64,000 nt of DNA. Origin: Falciphora oryzae. Taxonomy: Eukaryota; Ascomycota; Sordariomycetes; Magnaporthales; Magnaporthaceae. The translations under genes and the position numbers were made by a program. The stretch spans positions 1,323,010 to 1,387,009 of the forward strand of contig JNVV01000005.1 of NCBI GenBank assembly GCA_000733355.1, in the 5' to 3' direction. Positions 59,014 to 64,000 of this stretch are shown here, one piece after another. How positions within the stretch are numbered: position 1 is the stretch's first letter; the number at the start of each line of letters is the position of its first letter. Under the pieces are notes generated by a model. It saw only the letters and a program-made list of their open reading frames with translations, did not search any database and was not told the origin of the DNA.

Positions 59014-59178
59014 GCCATCAGGAGCAAAAAGTTGGCATGTGCTGGCTTGGGGGTCTCTTACTTGAGAGTTTTGGCTGGAAAATCGGAGCGATTGTCTAGA
59101 TGAGCACCTGTTAGCAAACGCTCTGCAGCTTGGCACAGAGAAGGGAGCAAAGTTCCCTCCACTATGATGAGAAGCTGA

Positions 59179-59431
59179 GGGCAGGTTTGGTGGTAAAGGT
59201 GTTTTTTGTTTTTTCTATAGAAAAGCTATAAACCGACGGTTTTTTCCAAATTTAAATCTGATGTAATTTTTGCAAAACCTGATAAAAATAAATTTTAACT
59301 GTTAATTAGTTCTTTTTTTAACTAAACGTTTTAAGCTTTTAAATGCACTTGTTGGTAAAGGGATTTCCAAGCACCAAAAAACTAGCAAAAAAGAAAAAAG
59401 ACCAAAAAACAATTTACCACCAAACCTGCCC
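59179..59431. mobile_element. MITE with about 20-bp terminal inverted repeats
   Basis: 253 bp, tips GGGCAGGTTTGGTGGTAAA and complement, AT-rich core without coding capacity. TGA flanks both sides (59176-59178 and 59432-59434), which would fit a 3-bp target duplication of the PIF/Harbinger kind. It lies in a spacer of the snoRNA array. Confidence 0.75.
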
Positions 59432-59449
59432 TGAAGTGTGGTGGGGACT

Positions 59450-59539
59450 GCGTCACTCAGATGACAGATGAAGAAATAGTACGCCCTCATCGTGGCTTGG
59501 ACCATTAGAGATGTAACGATTTTCTCATTATAGTGACGA
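59450..59539 (-). ncRNA. box C/D snoRNA-like unit 3, C box degenerate
   Basis: Stem CGTCAC/GTGACG, D box CTGA, C box decayed to ATAATGA. Adjacent to the MITE; perhaps no longer functional. Confidence 0.45.
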
Positions 59540-59694
59540 AGTGTAGGCAAGTCGGCTAGGGAATCCTTGCTCTGAAAGTTCTGAATCAGATACTCGAACT
59601 GCTTACGCGAGCAAGCGTCAGTGGATGCTTTTCGAAGGATATAGGCGACGGGAAAAAGAAACTGCGTCCAACTGGTAGAAGGTCGGCGTGCGAT

Positions 59695-59802
59695 GGTGAG
59701 AGCGTCACTCAGAACAACAAAGACATGAGATTTGTATCCTCAGTGTGGTTTGAGCCACTCGGAAGATAAAGATATCTTTCTCATCATCGTGGCGCTCTCA
59801 CC
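59695..59802 (-). ncRNA. box C/D snoRNA-like unit 4
   Basis: Long 14-bp stem (GGTGAGAGCGcCAC with GTGACGCTCTCACC), C box ATGATGA, D box CTGA. Confidence 0.7.
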
Positions 59803-59987
59803 AGCCACCAAGTGCAGGGGTGCTAGTTTGGGGGCTGCTTACCATGAAGATACGGAATGACGAGGCGCAGGGGATCGTATCGTCTATCTTCACGTTTGCT
59901 AGCACAGATACTTCCCCTATCCGCAAGCAGGAGGGCTTGGATCGCTCTCAAGAGAGCGGCAGAAGGCCGGTGGGTGCTGCCGAGTGT

Positions 59988-60080
59988 GTCGCTCAGATCA
60001 TCAAGGAATACATTTAGGACCTTCATTGTGGTTGTGATTCCACTCGAGATGTATGCGGACTTTTCATCATTGCGATGTTC
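59988..60080 (-). ncRNA. box C/D snoRNA-like unit 5
   Basis: C box ATGATGA, D box CTGA, short stem TCGC/GCGA, C'-like CAATGA. The flanking donor and acceptor sites are clear. Confidence 0.65.
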
Positions 60081-60265
60081 CAACCTGGAGCAGAGTGCAG
60101 GGGTGGTTATCCGGAGTTGCTTACCAGGGAAGGGAAGAAATGGAGCGGAAGAGGTCGTACCGTCTATGTACACACTTGTCAGCAGAACTATTTTTTTTCC
60201 TCCATGGGCTGGAAGAGGGAGTTCGCTCCCAGATACGTGGTAGAAGACCAAGGGACGGTGGAAAT

Positions 60266-60354
60266 GTGTCGCTCAAAAAAGAAGACAAAGTATAGACCCC
60301 CATTGTGGTGTTCAATTCGGGACGTTCGCGGTTTTCTCATCATCGTGACGCTCC
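60266..60354 (-). ncRNA. box C/D snoRNA-like unit 6, D box mutated
   Basis: C box ATGATGA intact; the D box reads TTGA instead of CTGA and the stem is weak. Probably a decaying unit. Confidence 0.5.
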
Positions 60355-60506
60355 CACCGCGGGCAGGATGCTGGTGTGGAAAACGTGGGTGTTTATTACT
60401 AGGTCAACGCTGGGATGGCGGGCGGAGAGGAAGTGTCTGTGGACAACCTGTTAGCAGATGCCTCTTTGCATGTAGGAGAAGGGAAGATTGAGGGACTGCG
60501 ACGGGG

Positions 60507-60593
60507 GCGTTGCTCAGAAGTCCAAGAGCCATTATTGGTCTCTCATCGGTGTTTCCACTCGAGAGTTAGGCGGTATCTCATCATAGCGAAGTT
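60507..60593 (-). ncRNA. box C/D snoRNA-like unit 7
   Basis: C box ATGATGA, D box CTGA, weak stem CGC.../GC(A)ACG. Inner CTCGAGTGG segment as in units 2, 4 and 5. Confidence 0.55.
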
Positions 60594-60777
60594 TACGTGC
60601 CAGCAGACTGTAGGGTGCGAAGGTGGAGGCTCGAGTGTTGCTTACCAGCAAAAGCCAGGCAGAGGCGGCAAAAGGATGGTGGGAAACCTGAGGTAGGGGG
60701 TGGGTGGTTAGCAAGTACTTCCTCAAGCCAGATACCACAGACGTGTCGCTGACTGGCGACATGTGGCAGAATGGGAG

Positions 60778-60861
60778 TGTTGCTCAGACCGACTTTGACA
60801 TTAACTTCTCATTTGTGTTTCCACACGAGGTATTTTATGTTCTGCCATCATTGCAACGTTC
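60778..60861 (-). ncRNA. box C/D snoRNA-like unit 8
   Basis: Stem GTTGC/GCAAC, C box AATGATGG, D box CTGA. Confidence 0.6.
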
Positions 60862-61000
60862 CTACCCCAAGCCAGTGTAGATTCGAATGATGGGCTGCTA
60901 CTCACCAGAAAGGGCCATAGGGCATGGTGAGCAAACCTGGGAGATGTGTCTAGGCTGGCATTGGTTAGCAGAAGAACAGAAGTTCGTATGCTGACGTCGT

Positions 61001-61143
61001 GGTGGGAAAGTCTTTCAGATAGATGTGAAACGTTTTTTTTTTTCGAGCATCGGGCGGGCACCCGCTGCAAGAAAACTCACGCGTGTAGCCCGCCCTTCGA
61101 TACAGAGAAGAAAATATGTGATCATCATGTAGACTTTCGCACC
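61001..61143 (-). ncRNA. box C/D snoRNA-like unit 9
   Basis: Stem GAAAGTCT/AGACTTTC, extended by GGTG/CACC. C box ATGATGA, D box CTGA. Inner GC hairpin GGGCGGGC/GCCCGCCC before a C'-like CGATG. Confidence 0.65.
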
Positions 61144-61271
61144 ACTGGGCAGCCAGATGTGGAGGGCAAGGAGGTGTTGGCGTACCAAGTGACGAGATTC
61201 ATGTCGACCCTGGGCTGCAACGAAAACGCCAATTAGCGGAAGAACAAAAGTTGAGATGCCAGCAGTCCGTG

Positions 61272-61404
61272 GTAGGAAAGTCGCTCAGAATTAGACTTTT
61301 GTTGGGCATTGGGTGGGCGCCGGCTCCAATCACAACCCACCGGACGCAATTTACCCTCCGGTTGAGAGCTCAGAATGATATTGATCATAATGGCGACCTT
61401 CTCA
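61272..61404 (-). ncRNA. box C/D snoRNA-like unit 10
   Basis: C box ATGATCA (one off), D box CTGA, stem GTCGC/GCGAC. Inner GC-rich hairpin. Confidence 0.55.
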
Positions 61405-61540
61405 CGACGTAGGCAGACTGGTGTAGGGTACAGGGATGCTGACTTACCAGATAACGAGAGTCAGTAGAGCTGAATATTCTGCTGGAACCGAAGCGGCGAT
61501 GGGTCAGCAGAAGCTCAAGTGTTGAAGACAGTGATCTTGT

Positions 61541-61670
61541 GCTGGGAAAGTGGCTCAGATCCATGTGAACGTTTCGTCGATCATCGGGTGCGCGCCCGAC
61601 GCAATAAAAACCTACCGGACGCGCTTCGCCCTACGAGCGATATCGAAATCATCATAGCAACTCTTTCACC
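61541..61670 (-). ncRNA. box C/D snoRNA-like unit 11
   Basis: C box ATGATGA, D box CTGA, imperfect stem AAAGaGTtGC with GCcACTTT. C'-like CGATGATCGA. Confidence 0.6.
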
Positions 61671-61810
61671 TGTGTTGGGAGGAAGGGATTGGAAGCTGTG
61701 AGGGGTGGGTTGACGTACCAGATTCTCAAGAGTTAGTGCTGATCATTGGCAGAGACGAGGGGAGGAGTTAGCAGTAGGACAGAAGGTGATGTGCTGTAAG
61801 CTTGTGATCT

Positions 61811-61932
61811 GAAAGTCGCTCAGATTGGTAGGGGTCTCTTTCAGCATCGGGTGGACAGCCCGAGACAATGAAAACCACCCGGGGTAGTCCACGCTCTTGA
61901 GCGCAGGAACCTTTCATCATCGCGACTCTCTC
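61811..61932 (-). ncRNA. box C/D snoRNA-like unit 12
   Basis: Stem AGTCGC/GCGACT, C box ATGATGA, D box CTGA. Inner hairpin GGGTGG/CCACCC with a TTTTCATTG loop shared with units 13-15. Confidence 0.7.
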
Positions 61933-62061
61933 GTCATACCGACCACAGGGCGGACGGGCTGTGGAATAGAAGGTGATGAAGGAGGAGGGGTTGAAGGAAG
62001 GACGTACCGTGGTGTGTTAGTTGCGAGTCACCGATCATGGTGAAAGGGTCGCTGGGTGAAA

Positions 62062-62172
62062 GAGTCGCTCAGATCTCAGAGTTTGTCGTCATCGGGGGTC
62101 GCGCCTGTGCAATGAAAACCAAGCAGATGCGGCCGCCCTTTGAGCGAAGAGGTGATCATCATCGCGACTATC
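62062..62172 (-). ncRNA. box C/D snoRNA-like unit 13
   Basis: Stem AGTCGC/GCGACT, C box ATGATGA, C'-like CGATGACGA, D box CTGA. Close relative of unit 14. Confidence 0.7.
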
Positions 62173-62291
62173 TTGTTGTGCTGAAGGCCGGCAGGGGAGG
62201 GGATTCTGGAATAGAAGATGACGAAGGAGAAGGGGTTGAAGCAAGAACTTACGGTCGTTGGTTATTTGTAGGGCACTAATCATGGTGGAAT

Positions 62292-62399
62292 AGTCGCTCA
62301 GAGCACAAACTTTGTCGTCATCGGGTTTCCGCACCTGCGCAATGAAAACCGAGCAGATGCAGTTGGCCCTTTGAACAGATGGTGATCATCATCGCGACT
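62292..62399 (-). ncRNA. box C/D snoRNA-like unit 14
   Basis: Stem AGTCGC/GCGACT, C box ATGATGA, D box CTGA; recent duplicate of unit 13. Confidence 0.7.
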
Positions 62400-62526
62400 C
62401 TCGTGCCAAACTGAGCGCGAGCACCAAGGTGCAGCGGTGCAGTAGGGGCTAATGGGGCGGCAGGGATTGGTGTAAGGACGTACTTCGGCGGGTTAGTTGC
62501 GAGTCACCGGGGAAGGTACAAAGAAA

Positions 62527-62641
62527 AGAGCCGATCAGAATAGAGACTTTGTCGTCATTGGGGTCCGCACTGCACAATGAAAAACCAAAGCAGGTACGGC
62601 TGCACCTCCGAGCGAAAAGATCATCATCATCGCGAGGCTCT
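62527..62641 (-). ncRNA. box C/D snoRNA-like unit 15
   Basis: Stem AGAGCC/GGCTCT, different from units 12-14 yet still paired. C box ATGATGA, D box CTGA. Confidence 0.65.
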
Positions 62642-62962
62642 GGCTCCCAAATGGTCATCACGGCAACACTGCTGCCAGATAGATGCCGAGATGGTGGCCG
62701 GGGGTGGTGATGGAATGGATCATGACAGTAGGAGATGCTGGACGAGCCACTTACTATGGTATGGAACCTCCCGGGCTCGCGAGAGGCTCACTGGAGCATG
62801 AAGTGAAGCGGCTCAGCGAAGAGCAGATGGCGATGAAGTCCTTTGAATGAGCGAATTAGCGCCATGTCGACAGCACGTAAAAGAGGCTTTGAGGGTAGAG
62901 ACGTGGTGGGATAGGAGGCGGTGGAGTATAGTGTGAACGCAGCGGGCTGCCACGTGCGGTAG

Positions 62963-63069
62963 AGAGTCGCTCAGGCAAGAATTTTCGATCATGGGGTGAA
63001 CCTGCCCAATGGCAAGACCGGAGTCTTGGTTCACCCTACGGTTGATAGACTTGTCATCATTGTGACTCT
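62963..63069 (-). ncRNA. box C/D snoRNA-like unit 16
   Basis: Stem AGAGTC/GACTCT, C box ATGATGA, D box CTGA. Inner hairpin AGGGTGAACC/GGTTCACCC. Confidence 0.7.
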
Positions 63070-63186
63070 TGGCCGCGAGGGAAATGGTGTGCAGAAGATG
63101 GTAAGGGGGTGGAAGCAGAAAAAAATCTGGAAGAGGCAACTTACTGTGGTGAGGGGAGCGAGCGGTTAGCAAAGTACTTCGGTGGA

Positions 63187-63306
63187 GAGCCTCTCAGATT
63201 CTTTGTATGTTTTCGATCACGGGGTGAACTGCTTGCCAAATGCTGGAGCAGATGGCGAGGCCCACCCTACGACGATACAGAGAATTTTTGGTCATCATCG
63301 AGGCTC
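63187..63306 (-). ncRNA. box C/D snoRNA-like unit 17
   Basis: Perfect stem GAGCCTC/GAGGCTC, C box ATGATGA, D box CTGA. Confidence 0.7.
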
Positions 63307-63575
63307 GTTGACATAAGGAGACAGGAGGGGGTGTGGAGGCCGTGGAGGCAGCCGAAGAGCCAGCGAGGTGTTGCGGTGGACAGTTGGCAAAGTCAACATT
63401 GGGTCATTTGGATCAGACAAAGACGTGATAATGGGGGAATGGGGGGAATGGGAGCGGCGTACCTGAGGGGAGCAAGCAAAGATATTGAAAGTGTCTGATC
63501 TGGTATGAAAATCTTCGTGACAGTTTCTTTGCAAATCCTTTACCTGGAGCTGATGATATACGACCATGTCATGAT

Positions 63576-63726
63576 GGGAAAGACGCTCAGGCCAAGTGGT
63601 TGCTAGGCCGAGTGGCTACTAGGCCAAGTGGCTGCTACTTTCTCCTCACGATGCGCCACGGGGTGCAATGTGAATTCGCACTCGGAGTGTAGTATCTTTT
63701 TTGGTGATCATCATTGCGAAGATCCC
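63576..63726 (-). ncRNA. box C/D snoRNA-like unit 18
   Basis: First unit in transcription order. C box ATGATGA, D box CTGA, imperfect stem. Just after the D box side lie small direct repeats (gccaagtggctgct, 63591-63640) that lengthen the unit. Confidence 0.55.
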
Positions 63727-63890
63727 ACCCTGAGCAGCCACGGGAGACGGGGGAGGGGAATGGGAGATACTGACAAGAAAGCACGCGCGGTGGACGCGAC
63801 TAGGACGGAGGCGGCTAGGTTGAAGGCGGCTGCGTTTGGGATGGGAGATGGTTAGCAGGTGCGGCTTGATGTCGGGTGTGGGCAGATGAA

Positions 63891-63990
63891 GAAAAAGAAA
63901 AAGAAAAAGAAAAAGAAAAAGAAAAAGAAAAAGAAAAAGAAAAAGAAAAAGAAAAAGAAAAAGAAAAAGAAAAAGAAAAAGAAAAAAAAA
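63891..63990 (+). repeat. (GAAAAA)n hexanucleotide repeat
   Basis: About 16 perfect units, close to the window end. On the minus strand this is a long pyrimidine tract directly upstream of the snoRNA host transcript. Confidence 0.95.
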
Positions 63991-64000
63991 CTCGACCAGC

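Larger units (their letters stand above)
58641..63760 (-). ncRNA. host transcript of a tandem intronic box C/D snoRNA array
   Basis: About 18 snoRNA-like units follow each other every 200-350 bp on the minus strand. In three spacers I traced fully, the same layout is seen: after a unit comes a branch site (CTGAC or CTAAC), an AG acceptor, a tiny exon and a GTAAGN donor, then the next unit. Examples are a 39-nt exon near 60150-60110 (donor GTAAGC), a 41-nt exon near 59880-59840 (GTAAGC) and a 34-nt exon near 61480-61445 (GTAAGT). Exons have no shared reading frame, so the host is probably non-coding. Ends of the transcript are not defined. Intronic, polycistronic snoRNA hosts are known in Neurospora; this many related units in one host is unusual. 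Confidence 0.7.

Noticed and set aside
58641..63760. CRISPR-like array or simple tandem satellite
   Set aside because: Repeats are not identical short words with unique spacers, and the organism is a eukaryote; conserved boxes with paired stems and splice sites explain the spacing.

Overview
The window is chromosomal DNA from a filamentous ascomycete (Pezizomycotina, probably a Sordariomycete). Support comes from short GT..AG introns with CTGAC/CTAAC branch sites, a HET-domain gene, a fungal multimodular NRPS, and TA-rich retroelement relics with RIP-like C-to-T decay. The species cannot be named from sequence alone.

Layout. (1) 0.3-4.7 kb holds seven tandem minus-strand genes for tiny, diverged paralogous proteins of no family I recognise. 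They lie beside a plus-strand HET-domain (heterokaryon incompatibility) gene at 5128-7389. (2) 8.65-9.59 kb holds one unrecognised gene whose 5' end is unresolved. (3) 10988-26245 is a single Ty1/copia-type element on the minus strand, blown up to 15.3 kb by nested insertions. These are a 562-bp TRIM, a 7.07-kb chromovirus-type gypsy element, two solo LTRs and two palindromic TA-flanked MITEs. I could read a matching target-site duplication for every one; removing them leaves about 5.6 kb, a normal copia size. (4) 27.0-50.1 kb is a secondary-metabolite locus: a short-chain dehydrogenase on the minus strand, divergent from a roughly 6612-residue, two-exon NRPS. The NRPS has two N-methyltransferase domains, one epimerization domain, a terminal thioester reductase, and a third module whose adenylation domain has lost its N-terminal core. 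(5) 50.4-56 kb is gene-poor: a nonsense-riddled HET-associated relic, a 74-residue secreted four-cysteine protein with one intron, a 12-bp minisatellite, and shuffled fragments of Sm-protein genes. (6) 58.6-63.8 kb is the most unusual part. On the minus strand there are about 18 tandem, diverged box C/D snoRNA-like units, each with C box, D box and a covarying terminal stem. Where I examined the spacers, the units sit in introns of a host transcript with exons of only about 34-41 nt.

How the parts may work together. The NRPS would build a short, partly N-methylated peptide with one D residue and release it reductively as an aldehyde or alcohol, perhaps modified by the neighbouring dehydrogenase. 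The small-protein array next to the HET gene looks like a rapidly duplicating accessory locus. The snoRNA array is an expanded guide-RNA locus whose targets I cannot assign.
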